From: Glycomyces sp. TRM65418
GTDB lineage: Bacteria > Actinomycetota > Actinomycetes > Mycobacteriales > Micromonosporaceae
Direction: 5' to 3'
Assembly: GCF_019710475.1 (NCBI RefSeq)
Contig: NZ_JAJFAX010000006.1
Location: 124,001 to 188,000 of the forward strand
DNA: 64,000 bases
The translations under genes were made by a program, and so were the position numbers. Every line of letters begins with the position of its first letter. Position 1 is the stretch's first letter. Positions 50,519 through 59,670 of this stretch are shown here, one piece after another. The notes below the pieces were generated by a model. It was not told the DNA's origin. It ran no database searches and worked only from the letters and a program-made list of their open reading frames with translations.

Positions 50519-50539
50519 GGGTATGCTTCAGCGATACCC
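50519..50539 (+). promoter_or_regulatory. Promoter region of mihF with an inverted repeat
   Basis: The -10 candidate TATGCT (50522-50527) lies within GGGTAT-N9-ATACCC. It is 60 nt before the mihF GTG. Confidence 0.45.
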
Positions 50540-50587
50540 GCACGTCAAGGTCCACAGGGACGAAACCATCGACTGCAAGGAGACCCC

Positions 50588-50911
50588 GTGCCGCTCCCTA
50601 AACTGACTCCGGAACAGCGCGCCGCAGCCCTTGAGAAGGCCGCCGCGGCCCGCAAGGCCCGCGCCGAGCTCAAGGAGAAGCTGAAGTCGGGCGAGACCAC
50701 CCTGGAAGCGGTCCTCAAGTCCGCCGCCACCGACGACATCTCCGGGAAGATGAAGGTCTCGGCCGTGCTCAAGGCCCTCCCCGGCATCGGCGACAAGCGC
50801 GCCACCCAGATCATGGAGAAGCTCAAGATCGCCGACTCCCGTCGGCTGCGCGGCCTGGGCGAGCACCAGCGCGCCGCGCTTCTGGATGAATTCAAGGGCG
50901 ACCAGGCCTAA
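50588..50911 (+). CDS. mihF: Actinobacterial integration host factor (mIHF)
   Basis: 107 residues from GTG with AAGGAG upstream. Typical start [17 protein letters not shown], then a long basic helix and the helix-two-turns-helix region [19 protein letters not shown], ending [18 protein letters not shown]. mIHF is an essential nucleoid-associated protein in mycobacteria and streptomycetes. It lies 20 nt before gmk, the conserved arrangement. Confidence 0.95.
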   Translation: MPLPKLTPEQRAAALEKAAAARKARAELKEKLKSGETTLEAVLKSAATDDISGKMKVSAVLKALPGIGDKRATQIMEKLKIADSRRLRGLGEHQRAALLDEFKGDQA

Positions 50912-50931
50912 GCCCGGGTAGTAGTAGTCGC

Positions 50932-51543
50932 GTGAGCATCGATCGTCACCACGCCGCCCCGGCCCAGCGCCTGACAGTCCTCTCCGGTCCGTCGGGAGTG
51001 GGCAAGGGCAGCGTCAAGGCCCTCATCCAGGAGTACTACCCGTGGGTCTGGCTCTCCGTGAGCTGCACGACCCGCAAGCCGCGTCCTGGTGAGGTCGACG
51101 GCGCCGACTACCACTTCGTGTCGACCGAGCAGTTCGAGTCGATGATCGCCGCGGGGGAGTTCCTTGAGTGGGCCTCCTACGCGGGGAACCTCTACGGAAC
51201 CCCCCGCGGCCCGGTCGAGGAGCGCCTGCGCGCCGGACTCCCGGCGCTGCTGGAGATCGAACTGCAGGGCGCCCGCCAGGTCCGCCGGGCCATGCACGAC
51301 GCCCAACTGGTGTTCCTCGCGCCGCCGTCGTGGGACGAACTCGTCCGCCGCCTCACCGGGCGGGGGACCGAGGACGAGGCCACGATCGCGCGCCGCCTGG
51401 ACGCCGCCCGCCAAGAGCTCGCCGCGGAGGCCGAGTTCGATCACACAGTCACCAATGTGTCGATCGAGCAGGCGGCCGCCGAGCTGGTAGAGTTGCTCAG
51501 TTCCCCCGCTTTCGCCACGGCGAAGCTGGCGAGCCACAACTGA
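50932..51543 (+). CDS. gmk: Guanylate kinase
   Basis: 203 residues from GTG. P-loop GPSGVGKG at 19-26; GMP-binding [21 protein letters not shown] and the GNLYGTP segment are intact. It phosphorylates GMP to GDP. No strong ribosome site precedes the GTG. It is co-transcribed with rpoZ. Confidence 0.95.
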   Translation: MSIDRHHAAPAQRLTVLSGPSGVGKGSVKALIQEYYPWVWLSVSCTTRKPRPGEVDGADYHFVSTEQFESMIAAGEFLEWASYAGNLYGTPRGPVEERLRAGLPALLEIELQGARQVRRAMHDAQLVFLAPPSWDELVRRLTGRGTEDEATIARRLDAARQELAAEAEFDHTVTNVSIEQAAAELVELLSSPAFATAKLASHN

Positions 51544-51600
51544 GGCCCCGGCACCACTGGGGCCCGGAGAGCAACACGAGTCGCACACGAAGGATTACAC

Positions 51601-51873
51601 GTGTCAGGGACTGTCGCCGACCCGGTCGGCATCACCAACCCGCCGATCGACGATCTGCTGGAGAAGAGCCAGTCGAAGTACCAGCTGGTCATCTACTCGG
51701 CCAAGCGCGCGCGCCAGATCAACGCCTACTACTCGCAGCTGGGCGAAGGCCTGCTCGAGTACGTCGGCCCGCTCGTCGAGACCACGCCCGAGGAGAAGCC
51801 GCTGTCGATCGCCATGCGCGAGCTCGACAAGGGCCTCCTCGAGACGAAGGCGTTCGACGACCCCGAGGCCTAG
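51601..51873 (+). CDS. rpoZ: RNA polymerase omega subunit
   Basis: 90 residues from GTG, with AAGGA upstream. Actinobacterial omega pattern: [20 protein letters not shown] and [20 protein letters not shown]. Omega supports assembly of beta-prime into the core enzyme. It is located between gmk and coaBC. Confidence 0.95.
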   Translation: MSGTVADPVGITNPPIDDLLEKSQSKYQLVIYSAKRARQINAYYSQLGEGLLEYVGPLVETTPEEKPLSIAMRELDKGLLETKAFDDPEA

Positions 51874-51895
51874 GCCGTTCGACGGCACTGCGGCG

Positions 51896-51901
51896 TAAGC
51901 T
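51896..51901 (+). promoter_or_regulatory. -10 box of the leaderless coaBC promoter
   Basis: TAAGCT is exactly 6 nt before the GTG start at 51908; no ribosome-binding site is present. Confidence 0.6.
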
Positions 51902-51907
51902 TCGCGC

Positions 51908-53146
51908 GTGAACATCGTCCTGGGCGTGTCGGGCGGCATCGCCGCCTACAAGGCCTGCATACTGCTCCGCCTCCTCAAAGAGTCCGGTCACGACGTGACC
52001 GTGATCCCGACCGAGGCGGCGCTCAAGTTCGTCGGTGAAGCCACCTGGGAGGCCCTGTCGGGCCACCAGGTGGCTTCCGGCGTGTTCTCGGACGTCTCCG
52101 AGGTCAAGCACGTGCGGCTCGGCCGGCATGCCGACCTCGTCGTCGTCGCCCCGGCCACCGCCGATCTCCTCGCGCGGGCCGCGCACGGCCGCGCCGACGA
52201 CCTCCTCACGAGCACCCTCCTCACGGCGACCTGCCCGGTGGTCTTCGCCCCGGCCATGCACACCGAGATGTGGGAGCACGCGGCCACCCGCGCCAACGTC
52301 GCCACGCTGCGCGAGCGCGGCGCGCACGTCGTCGAACCCGACTCGGGCCGGCTCACCGGCGCCGACACCGGTCCCGGCCGCCTTCCCGAGCCAGAATCGC
52401 TCTTCGCGCTCGTCAAGGGCTTCCTGGCCCGCCCGTCGACCGCCGACGCCCGAACCGGAGCGGACGCGGAGCCGATCGCCGGCACCCGCGACCTGGCGGG
52501 CCGCAAGGTCCTCGTCACCGCCGGGGGGACCCGCGAGCCGATCGACCCGGTGCGCTTCATCGGCAACCACTCCTCGGGCCGCCAGGGGATCGCCCTCGCC
52601 GCCGCGGCCGCCGCCCGCGGCGCGGACGTCCACCTCATCGCCGCCCACCTCGACGCGCCCCTGCCCGCCGGGATCAGCGTCGAGCGCGTCTCCACGACCG
52701 GTGAGCTGTACGACGCCACCGTCAAGGCCGCCGCCGAAGCCGACGCCGCGGTCCTCGCCGCCGCCCCCGCCGACTTCACCCCCAAGACCTCCAGCGACCG
52801 CAAGCTCAAGCGCAAGGGCGACCTCGAGCTCGCCCTCACCGCCACGCCGGACATCGCCGCCGCCGTGGGCCGCGCCAAGCGGGACGGCCAGGTCCTCGTC
52901 GTCTTCGCGGCCGAGACCCACGACGGCCCCGAGCACGCCAAGGCCAAACGCGAGGCCAAGGGCGCCGACCTGGTGGTCCTCAACGACGTCTCCGGCGGCG
53001 CCGTGTTCGGTGCGGCGGAGAACTCGGTCACCGTCTTCGACGAACGTGGCGAAGTCGACGCGCTCGCACGCGCCTCCAAGGAGGCCGTGGCGGACGCCAT
53101 CTGGGACGCCGTCGCCGCACGTCTCCCGCTGAGTGGACGCGACTGA
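51908..53146 (+). CDS. coaBC: CoaBC, phosphopantothenoylcysteine decarboxylase/synthase
   Basis: 412 residues, bifunctional. The CoaC flavoprotein half (1 to about 180) starts IVLGVSGGIAAYKA and has the catalytic His68 in VKHVRLGRHADL and PAMHTEMW. The CoaB half (about 186-412) starts VLVTAGGTREPIDPVRFIGN and ends with the LNDVSGG nucleotide region. It makes 4'-phosphopantetheine for CoA. Start follows the -10 box directly. Confidence 0.95.
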   Translation: MNIVLGVSGGIAAYKACILLRLLKESGHDVTVIPTEAALKFVGEATWEALSGHQVASGVFSDVSEVKHVRLGRHADLVVVAPATADLLARAAHGRADDLLTSTLLTATCPVVFAPAMHTEMWEHAATRANVATLRERGAHVVEPDSGRLTGADTGPGRLPEPESLFALVKGFLARPSTADARTGADAEPIAGTRDLAGRKVLVTAGGTREPIDPVRFIGNHSSGRQGIALAAAAAARGADVHLIAAHLDAPLPAGISVERVSTTGELYDATVKAAAEADAAVLAAAPADFTPKTSSDRKLKRKGDLELALTATPDIAAAVGRAKRDGQVLVVFAAETHDGPEHAKAKREAKGADLVVLNDVSGGAVFGAAENSVTVFDERGEVDALARASKEAVADAIWDAVAARLPLSGRD

Positions 53147-53171
53147 GACCGCCTGGGGCCAGCGTGCCGAC

Positions 53172-53200
53172 TTGGTGGGAAGATCGTGAGCGCATAGACT
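53172..53200 (+). promoter_or_regulatory. Promoter of metK
   Basis: TTGGTG (53172-53177), a 17-nt spacer and TAGACT (53195-53200) give a leader of about 55 nt before the metK GTG. No SAM-riboswitch fold was recognised in this short leader. Confidence 0.65.
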
Positions 53201-53262
53201 TGTGAGCTGCGAAGTCATTCGAGAGCGCCGCGCGGCGGCGTAGATGTGTGTTGAGGAGTGCC

Positions 53263-54456
53263 GTGGCACGTCGCCTGTTCACCTCCGAGTCGGTCACCGA
53301 GGGCCACCCGGACAAGATCGCCGACCAGATCTCCGACGGGATCCTGGACGCCCTGCTGGGCGAGGACCCCTCGAGTCGTGTCGCGGTCGAGACCCTCATC
53401 ACGACCGGCCAGGTGCACGTGGCGGGCGAGGTCACGACCCACGCGTACGCGGACATCCCGCGGATCGTGCGCGACACGATCCTGCGGATCGGCTACGACT
53501 CCTCCAAGAAGGGCTTCGACGGCGCCTCCTGCGGCGTGAACGTCTCGATCGGCGGCCAGAGCCCCGACATCGCCCAGGGCGTCGACAAGGCCTGGGAGTC
53601 CCGAGTGGACGCGGACGGGCACGACGAGCTCGACCTCCAGGGCGCGGGCGACCAGGGCCTCATGTTCGGCTTCGCCTGCCGCGAGACCCCCGAGCTCATG
53701 CCGCTGCCGATCGCGCTGGCGCACCGTCTCTCCCAGCGGCTCACCGAGGTTCGCAAGGACGGCACCGTGCCGTACCTGCGCCCCGACGGCAAGACCCAGG
53801 TCACCATCGAGTACGACGGCAACAAGCCGGTGCGCCTGGGCACCGTGGTGGTCTCCAGCCAGCACGCCCCGGACATCTCGCTCGACTCGCTCCTGTCGCC
53901 CGACGTCGCCGAGCACGTCATCGCGCCGGTCGTCTCCGGGCTCGACCTGGACACCGACGACTACCAGCTCCTGGTGAACCCCACCGGCCGCTTCGAGATC
54001 GGCGGCCCGATGGGCGACGCCGGCCTCACCGGCCGCAAGATCATCGTCGACACCTACGGCGGCTACGCCCGCCACGGCGGCGGCGCGTTCAGCGGCAAGG
54101 ACCCCTCGAAGGTCGACCGCTCCGCCGCGTACGCCGCGCGCTGGGTCGCCAAGAACGTCGTCGCGGCCGGGCTCGCCGAGCGCTGCGAGGTCCAGGTCGC
54201 GTACGCGATCGGCAAGGCCAAGCCCGTGAGCATCGCCGTCGACGCGATGGGCACCGAGACCGTCGACCCCGCGCGCATCGAGCGCGCCGTGCTCGAGGTC
54301 TTCGACCTGCGTCCGGCCGCGATCATCCGCGACCTCAACCTGATCCGGCCGATCTACTCCAAGACCGCCGCGTACGGCCACTTCGGACGCGAGCTGCCGG
54401 AGTTCACCTGGGAGGCCACCGACCGCGCGGCCGCCCTCAAGGAAGCCGTCAACTAG
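53263..54456 (+). CDS. metK: S-adenosylmethionine synthetase
   Basis: 397 residues from GTG after GAGGAG. Signatures: [29 protein letters not shown] and [16 protein letters not shown]. It makes SAM from methionine and ATP. An in-frame TTG five codons upstream is not favoured because the ribosome site lies between. A strong hairpin follows the stop. Confidence 0.96.
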   Translation: MARRLFTSESVTEGHPDKIADQISDGILDALLGEDPSSRVAVETLITTGQVHVAGEVTTHAYADIPRIVRDTILRIGYDSSKKGFDGASCGVNVSIGGQSPDIAQGVDKAWESRVDADGHDELDLQGAGDQGLMFGFACRETPELMPLPIALAHRLSQRLTEVRKDGTVPYLRPDGKTQVTIEYDGNKPVRLGTVVVSSQHAPDISLDSLLSPDVAEHVIAPVVSGLDLDTDDYQLLVNPTGRFEIGGPMGDAGLTGRKIIVDTYGGYARHGGGAFSGKDPSKVDRSAAYAARWVAKNVVAAGLAERCEVQVAYAIGKAKPVSIAVDAMGTETVDPARIERAVLEVFDLRPAAIIRDLNLIRPIYSKTAAYGHFGRELPEFTWEATDRAAALKEAVN

Positions 54457-54467
54457 GCACCGCGCCC

Positions 54468-54501
54468 GAACCGGCCGGCGCCGTCGCGGTGCCGGCCGTT
54501 C
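54468..54501 (+). terminator. Terminator after metK
   Basis: GAACCGGCCGGCGCCG pairs with CGGTGCCGGCCGTTC, allowing one bulge and one G-T pair, 12 nt after the metK stop. Confidence 0.75.
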
Positions 54502-54584
54502 GCTGTGCCCGGCATGTCGGCCCCGGCCGATACGATCGGCGAAGGCGCCGTGCGGCGCGCCATCCGATACGGCGGGAGGCCTCC

Positions 54585-54995
54585 ATGTCGGCAGCGGAGT
54601 CGTTCGAACCCGCACTGCGGGACAAGGCCCTCGCCCCGCTCGCCTCGGACCTGGTGCTGGCCGAGTGGACGACGGACGGGGCGCTCGACGGGGAACGCCT
54701 CTACCCGGCGCCCCTGCACCGCCACGCCGACGACGAGGCCTGGTACGTGCTCGAGGCGTGCTCGGCGTCAGGATCGGCGAGGAGGAGGTCGAGGTCCCCG
54801 CGGGCGGCGCCGTGATCGTCCCCGGCGGCGTTCCCCACACGTACTGGAACCCCCTCGCCGAACCGTCCCGCCACCTCCTCGTCATGGGGGCCAGGACCAA
54901 CCGCCCTCATCAACGCCGTCCACGCGACGGCCGACCGCAGTCCCGAGGCGATGCGCCGCCTCTTCGAGCAGCATGACGCCGAGCTCCTCGAATAG
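54585..54995 (+). pseudogene. Small cupin protein gene interrupted by two compensating frameshifts
   Basis: ATG 54585 follows GGGAGG. Three frames in turn encode one 136-residue cupin: first the part ending LHRHADDEAWYVLE; then, after loss of one G near 54750, GVLGVRIGEEEVEVPAGGAV through PHTYWNPLAEPSRHLLVMGA; then, after a shift near 54903, ALINAVHATADRSPEAMRRL to the stop at 54993-54995. The total span is a multiple of three. As written, translation from the ATG stops at 54815 after 76 codons. Confidence 0.75.
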
Positions 54996-55027
54996 GCGCG
55001 GTGCCGTGCGGCGTCGGGGGCACCCGG

Positions 55028-55033
55028 TAGTTT
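55028..55033 (+). promoter_or_regulatory. -10 box of the leaderless priA promoter
   Basis: TAGTTT is exactly 6 nt before the ATG at 55040. Confidence 0.6.
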
Positions 55034-55039
55034 TATCGG

Positions 55040-56962
55040 ATGACGGAGATTCCGGCGATCGCAGCGGTGTGCATCGACCAGCCGCTGCCACAGCTGGACA
55101 AGCTCTTCGACTACCGGGTCCCCGAGGACCTCGCGGGCCGGGTCAGGCCCGGCTGCCGCGTGAAGGTCCGCTTCGGCCGCCGCAAGGTGAGCGGCTACGT
55201 GATCGCCCTCAAGCCCTCCACCGACTTCGAGGGCAAGCTGCTCTGGCTCTCCGAACTCGTCTCGCCCGAGCCCGTCGTGACCCCCGAGATCGCGCGCCTG
55301 GCCCGCGCCGTGGCCGACCGCTACGCGGGCACCCTCACCGACGTGCTCCGCCTGGCCGTTCCCGAACGCCGCGTCAAGGTCGAGTCCGAACCGAGGGGCG
55401 AAGCGCTGCCGGTGGCGGCCCCGCCATCGGATCACTGGAAGAGATATATCGCAGGCGATGCATTCCTGCGCGCGCTGCGCGAGACCAAATCACCGAAGGC
55501 GGTCTGGAGCGCCCTCCCCGGCGAGGACTGGCCCGCGCGCCTCGCCGAGGCCGCCGCGGCGACGGCCGCGTCCGGCCGCGGCGCGGTCCTGGTGGTCCCC
55601 GACCAGACCGACCTCGACCGCCTCGACGCCGCCTTGGCCGCCGTGCTCGGCCCCGACCGCCACGTCACCCTCTCCGCCCAACTGGGCCCGACCAAGCGCT
55701 ACCGCTCGTTCCTCAAGGCCGCCAGGGGCGACGTGCGGATCGTCGCCGGCACCCGGGCGGCGGCCTTCGCGCCAGTGGAGCGCCTCGGGCTCGTCGCCAT
55801 CTGGGACGACGGCGACGAGTCCCACGTCGACCGCCACGCGCCGTACCCGCACGCCCGCGAAGTCCTCCTGACCCGCGCCGACCTCGCCGACGCCGCCTGC
55901 CTCGTGGGCGGCCGCAGCCGCACACCGCAGGCGCAACTCCTGGTCGAGACCCGATGGGCGGTCTCGATGACCGCCCCGCGCGACGAGATCCGAAGGGCCT
56001 CACCGAGGATCGTCCCGGTGGGTGATGAGTCCGATCTGGAGCGCGACCCGTCCGGCGGTACGGCCCGGCTCCCCACGGTCGCCTGGGAGGCCGCGAGGAG
56101 CGCGCTCGCGAAGGACCGCCCCGTCCTGGTCCAGGTGCCGAGGCGCGGCTACGTTCCGGCCGTCTCCTGCCAGCGCTGCCGCACCCGCGCGGCCTGCCCG
56201 AACTGCTCGGGTCCGTTGCGGCTCACGGGCGCACGCCGCGCACCCGTGTGCGGCTGGTGCGGCACGGTCGCGGCGGGCTTCCGCTGCGCCGAGTGCGGCG
56301 GGAACCGGATGCGGGCCGTGATCATCGGCGCCGAGCGCACGGTCGAGGAACTGGCGCAGGCCTTCCCCGATCACCCGGTGGTGGAGTCGACGGGCGTGAA
56401 CCGCCTGGGCCGCGCCCCGGCGGGCGCGGCGGTCGTGGTGGCGACACCGGGCGTCGAACCGCCCGCGCCGGACGGCTACGGCGCGGTGCTCCTGCTGGAC
56501 ACGTGGGCGCTGCTGACGCGCGCCGAGCTGATCGCGAGCGAAGAGGCCTTGCGCCGCTGGATGAACGCGGTCGCGCTCGCGCGCCACGACGGCACCGCGG
56601 TGGTGGTCGCCGACGGGGGACTGGCGGTGGTGCAGGCCTTGATGCGCTGGGATCCGGCCTGGTTCGCCGCCCGGGAGCTTCAGGACCGGGCCGAACTCGG
56701 GTTCCCGCCGGTGATGAAGTTCGCGGCGCTCACCGGCCCGAACGGCGAGCCGGAGAAGCTCGCCGCCGACCTGCCGTCCGATCTCGGTGCCGAGGCGATC
56801 GGCCCGATGCCCGTGGACGAGCGCACCGAGCGCCTGCTGCTGCGGGTCCGCCGCCGGGACGGGGCCGCGCTCGCGGCGATGTTGGCGAAGGCCACGGCCG
56901 ATCGGGCCAACGCGAAGGCCGAGCCGGTGCGGATCCAGATCGACCCGCGCGAGATCGCCTGA
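55040..56962 (+). CDS. priA: PriA-like primosomal protein N' (helicase motifs degenerate)
   Basis: 640 residues. The N-terminal 3'-end-binding domain (LPQLDKLFDYRVPEDLAGRV) and the eight zinc-binding cysteines (CQRC, CPNC, CGWC, CAEC at about 375-425) are conserved, but the Walker A sequence GxTGSGKTE is absent (the region reads AATAASGRGAVLVVPDQTD) and the DEEH box is degenerate (WDDGDESH). This is the usual state of actinobacterial PriA homologues, which probably act in replication restart without ATP-driven unwinding. It is placed after metK as in most actinobacteria. Confidence 0.9.
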   Translation: MTEIPAIAAVCIDQPLPQLDKLFDYRVPEDLAGRVRPGCRVKVRFGRRKVSGYVIALKPSTDFEGKLLWLSELVSPEPVVTPEIARLARAVADRYAGTLTDVLRLAVPERRVKVESEPRGEALPVAAPPSDHWKRYIAGDAFLRALRETKSPKAVWSALPGEDWPARLAEAAAATAASGRGAVLVVPDQTDLDRLDAALAAVLGPDRHVTLSAQLGPTKRYRSFLKAARGDVRIVAGTRAAAFAPVERLGLVAIWDDGDESHVDRHAPYPHAREVLLTRADLADAACLVGGRSRTPQAQLLVETRWAVSMTAPRDEIRRASPRIVPVGDESDLERDPSGGTARLPTVAWEAARSALAKDRPVLVQVPRRGYVPAVSCQRCRTRAACPNCSGPLRLTGARRAPVCGWCGTVAAGFRCAECGGNRMRAVIIGAERTVEELAQAFPDHPVVESTGVNRLGRAPAGAAVVVATPGVEPPAPDGYGAVLLLDTWALLTRAELIASEEALRRWMNAVALARHDGTAVVVADGGLAVVQALMRWDPAWFAARELQDRAELGFPPVMKFAALTGPNGEPEKLAADLPSDLGAEAIGPMPVDERTERLLLRVRRRDGAALAAMLAKATADRANAKAEPVRIQIDPREIA

Positions 56963-56980
56963 GGCCGCCGCCGGTCGGTG

Positions 56981-56986
56981 CAGAAT
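56981..56986 (+). promoter_or_regulatory. -10-like box before the DUF72 gene
   Basis: CAGAAT is 6 nt before the ATG at 56993, inside the 30-bp gap after priA. Confidence 0.4.
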
Positions 56987-56992
56987 GGGTGG

Positions 56993-57757
56993 ATGCCGGT
57001 CCTCGTCGGCACCTCCGGGTGGCAGTACCGCGATTGGCGGGGCGTGCTCTATCCCGAGCGCGTGCCGCTGCGGCTCTGGCTGGAGCATTACGCCGAGCAT
57101 TTCGTCACCGTGGAGAACAACGGCGCGTTCTACCGGCTGCCCGGTCGCGAGGTCTTCGCCGCCTGGCGCGAGCGGTTGCCCGCGGGGTTCACCATGGCGG
57201 TCAAGGCGAGCCGGTTCCTCACGCACGTCAAGCGGCTGCGCGACCCGGCCGAGCCGGTCGAGCGGCTCGCCGCGGCGTCGGCCGGTCTCGGCGACCGCCT
57301 GGGGCCGTTTCTGCTCCAGTTGCCGCCGACGCTCCGGGCCGATCCGGTGGTGCTGGCCGAATGCCTCGACCGGTTCCCGGACGGCGCGCGGGTGGCGGTG
57401 GAGCCGCGGCACGAGTCGTGGTGGACCGAGGAGGTCCGTGCGGTGTTGACGGAGCGGGACGCGGCCCTGTGCTGGGCCGACCGCAAGGGCCGGCCCGTGA
57501 CGCCGTTGTGGCGCACGGCTTCCTGGGGGTATCTGCGGCTTCACGAGGGCCGGGCCACGCCGACCCCGCGCTACGGGGACGCCGCGCTGCGGTCGTGGTG
57601 CCGCCGCATCGACCAGACCTGGCCGCGTGCGGCCGACTGCTACGTCTACTGCAACAACGATCCCGGCGGGGCGGCCGTGCGCGACGCGCTCCGCTTCGCC
57701 GAGCTCATGCGCGGCCTCGGCCGGGAGGTTCCCGGCGCGGTGCCGCCGTCAGTGTGA
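56993..57757 (+). CDS. DUF72 family protein (TIM-barrel fold)
   Basis: 254 residues, starting MPVLVGTSGWQYRDWRGVLYP, the DUF72 signature (GtSGW.Y..W...fYP). Later motifs are VENNGAFYRLP, AVKASRFLTHVKRL, LLQLPP and the C-terminal YCNNDPGG.AV. DUF72 proteins adopt a TIM barrel; some relatives are linked to nucleic-acid or Fe-S functions, but the role is unknown. It lies 30 nt after priA and overlaps the 3' end of the convergent gene by 9 bp. Confidence 0.88.
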   Translation: MPVLVGTSGWQYRDWRGVLYPERVPLRLWLEHYAEHFVTVENNGAFYRLPGREVFAAWRERLPAGFTMAVKASRFLTHVKRLRDPAEPVERLAAASAGLGDRLGPFLLQLPPTLRADPVVLAECLDRFPDGARVAVEPRHESWWTEEVRAVLTERDAALCWADRKGRPVTPLWRTASWGYLRLHEGRATPTPRYGDAALRSWCRRIDQTWPRAADCYVYCNNDPGGAAVRDALRFAELMRGLGREVPGAVPPSV

Positions 57758-58015
57758 CGGGCTCCGGTCGAGCTTGGCGAGCACGCCCGCCCAGAGGGCG
57801 CGGACGCGTTCGCGGAAGAAGTAACCGAACGCGAGCACGATGAGCACGAAGGGGATCGCGATCGGCAGGACCGTGGTGAAGCCGAGGACCACGATGAGCG
57901 CTTCGACGCCGATGAGCGAGGCGACGCCCATGTAGCCGAAGAGGGTGAGGGCCTGCGCGCGGTACCAGAGCATCGCGATGAGGGTCCGGAGGCGGCCCTC
58001 TCGTGGTTCGGTCAC
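57749..58015 (-). CDS. Small membrane protein, function unknown
   Basis: 88 residues from GTG 58015 (MTEPREGRLRTLIAM...), with two hydrophobic helices (about 23-46 and 48-67) and a basic C-terminal tail. The start is set by the minus-strand sequence TATACA followed 6 nt later by GTG; AGGAG overlaps this spacing. A longer frame to 58075 is Arg-rich and not favoured. Not recognised as a named family. Confidence 0.55.
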   Translation of the reverse strand: MTEPREGRLRTLIAMLWYRAQALTLFGYMGVASLIGVEALIVVLGFTTVLPIAIPFVLIVLAFGYFFRERVRALWAGVLAKLDRSPSH

Positions 58016-58029
58016 CACTCCTGTATACC

Positions 58030-58298
58030 AGCGGCGAGCGCGGCCGAGGGGCCGCCGACCGCCGAGCGGATCCACCGGGAGATGCGGTCCGGCTCGGCGG
58101 CGAACCGATGCATTCGCGTCCGCGGCCTCGTCTCAGCCGGTGCGATCGGCTCGCGCGGATCACTGTGACTCGCAGGCGGGGCCTGACCGGTACGTCGGCG
58201 GCGGCGAGGAGGCCGCTGTGCGCGCCGCCGAGGCCATGCACCGGAGGAGGAAGATCGGCCTGCAGGTCCTGAAGGAGGCCTACGAGGGCGGGTGACCG
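58030..58298. other. Intergenic region with a possible gene remnant
   Basis: No complete gene is supported. The last part (about 58170-58295, plus strand) encodes GGGEEAAVRAAEAMHRRRKI then GLQVLKEAYEGG before a TGA, which is protein-like and vaguely like the C-terminal helix of an FCD-type GntR regulator, but it has no credible start and is too short to assign. It is followed by a large palindrome. Confidence 0.3.
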
Positions 58299-58346
58299 GG
58301 CCGCGGGACGCCGGTCCCCCGCGCGGGGGACCGGCGTCCCGCGGCC
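58299..58346. terminator. 48-bp perfect palindrome (24-bp arms)
   Basis: Positions 58299-58322 are exactly complementary to 58323-58346, all G/C-rich and without spacer or T-run. As RNA it would be an exceptionally stable hairpin. It lies 62 nt upstream of the histidine kinase's -10 box and probably insulates it from upstream reading. Confidence 0.6.
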
Positions 58347-58407
58347 GAGGGAGGGCGCCCGCGGCGGCGTCGGCGACGCTGGAGGGGTGAACACCTCGCG
58401 CCGCTGG

Positions 58408-58413
58408 CACAAT
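58408..58413 (+). promoter_or_regulatory. -10 box of the leaderless histidine kinase promoter
   Basis: CACAAT is exactly 6 nt before the ATG at 58420, which favours this start over the GTG at 58387. Confidence 0.5.
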
Positions 58414-58419
58414 GGCCCC

Positions 58420-59670
58420 ATGCGCCTCCTCGCCCCGCTCTGGTCCCGGGCCACCTATCGCGGGTGGGTCTGGATCATCCTCGGCGGGGCGCTGATGATG
58501 CCGTTCATGATGGTCGGCGCCGTCGGCTACAACTTCCTCAACCCCGACAGCGGCTTCAACGGCATCATCGAACCCGCGGTCTTCGTCGCCGTCCTCCCGC
58601 TGGTCGCCGCCGCCTCGCTGCTGCTGCCCGACCGCGAGGTCGAGCGCACGGCCGCCCGTCGCCTCCTGGGCGCCTCGTTCGCCTCGCCCGTCGACGACGC
58701 CTCGTGGAACTCCCGCTGGCGCACCGGCTGCTGGTTCACCCTGCACGCGGCCGTCGGCGGCGTGGTCAGCGGCCTCACCCTCGCCTTGGTGCCGTTCACG
58801 GGGTACCTGGTCTACGAGGGGGCGCGCTACACCTTCGGGGCCATCGACGAGATGAACGGCGTGTTCGCGAGCTGGTTCACCGCCTGGGGCATGCTCACCG
58901 GGCCGCTGCTCCTGGCCGCGCTCGTCGCGCTCGTCGCCGCGACCACCGCCGGCATGAGGGCCCTCGCCCCCCGGCTGCTCGGGCAGGGCGCGGCCGACCG
59001 CCTCGCGGCCTCCCGCGCCGAGGCCGCGCGCCTCGCCGCCCGCAACCGCATCGCCCGCGAACTGCACGACTCGGTCGGCCACGCCCTGTCCGTGGTCGTC
59101 ATCCAGTCCGAGGCCGCCTCCCGGCTCATCACCGCCGACCCCGATTACGCGTCCCGGGCCATGGCCGCCGTCGGCGAGACCGCGCGCGGCGCGCTCGCCG
59201 AGCTCGACGCCGTCATCGGCGCCCTTCGCGACGACCGGGACCGCCCGCGCGCCCCGCAGCGCGACCTGTCCGACCTCGACGCCCTCGCCGCCGAATCCGG
59301 GATCGCGGTCGACCTCGACGTCACCGGCGACGTCGGCGCGCTCAGCCGCCTCGCCTCCCGCGAGATCTACCGGATCGTGCAGGAGGCCCTGACGAACGTG
59401 CTGCGCCACGCCGACGAACCGCGCGCCGCGGTCCGCGTCGCGGTGGGGGAGCGCGACTGCACGGTGGCGGTCACCAGTCCCGCCGCCCGCCGGCCCCGCC
59501 TCCGCGCGGGCGGGCGCGGTCTGATCGGCATGGCCGAGCGCGCCGCCGTCCTCGGCGGGACCGCCGAGACCGACTGGGCCGCAGGGCAATGGACCGTCCG
59601 TGCCACCATGCCGATCGATACGAGGGAGTCCGGGGATGACCGCACCGCTGCGCATCGCGCTGATCGATGA
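58420..59670 (+). CDS. Sensor histidine kinase, HisKA_3 (NarL partner) type
   Basis: 416 residues. The N-terminal half has about four or five membrane helices (about 16-36, 52-70, 106-130, 150-176) as the sensor. The HisKA_3 box RIARELHDSVGHALSV places the phospho-acceptor at His216; the ATPase domain has N326 in EALTNVLRHA and the glycine-rich GRGLIGMAERAAVLGG. It phosphorylates the response regulator encoded immediately downstream, whose gene overlaps this one by 35 nt. The signal sensed is unknown. Confidence 0.9.
   Translation: MRLLAPLWSRATYRGWVWIILGGALMMPFMMVGAVGYNFLNPDSGFNGIIEPAVFVAVLPLVAAASLLLPDREVERTAARRLLGASFASPVDDASWNSRWRTGCWFTLHAAVGGVVSGLTLALVPFTGYLVYEGARYTFGAIDEMNGVFASWFTAWGMLTGPLLLAALVALVAATTAGMRALAPRLLGQGAADRLAASRAEAARLAARNRIARELHDSVGHALSVVVIQSEAASRLITADPDYASRAMAAVGETARGALAELDAVIGALRDDRDRPRAPQRDLSDLDALAAESGIAVDLDVTGDVGALSRLASREIYRIVQEALTNVLRHADEPRAAVRVAVGERDCTVAVTSPAARRPRLRAGGRGLIGMAERAAVLGGTAETDWAAGQWTVRATMPIDTRESGDDRTAAHRADR

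Noticed and set aside
53147-53262. SAM riboswitch in the metK leader
   Set aside because: The leader after the mapped-looking promoter is only about 60 nt and shows none of the conserved SAM-II or SAM-IV motifs I know.
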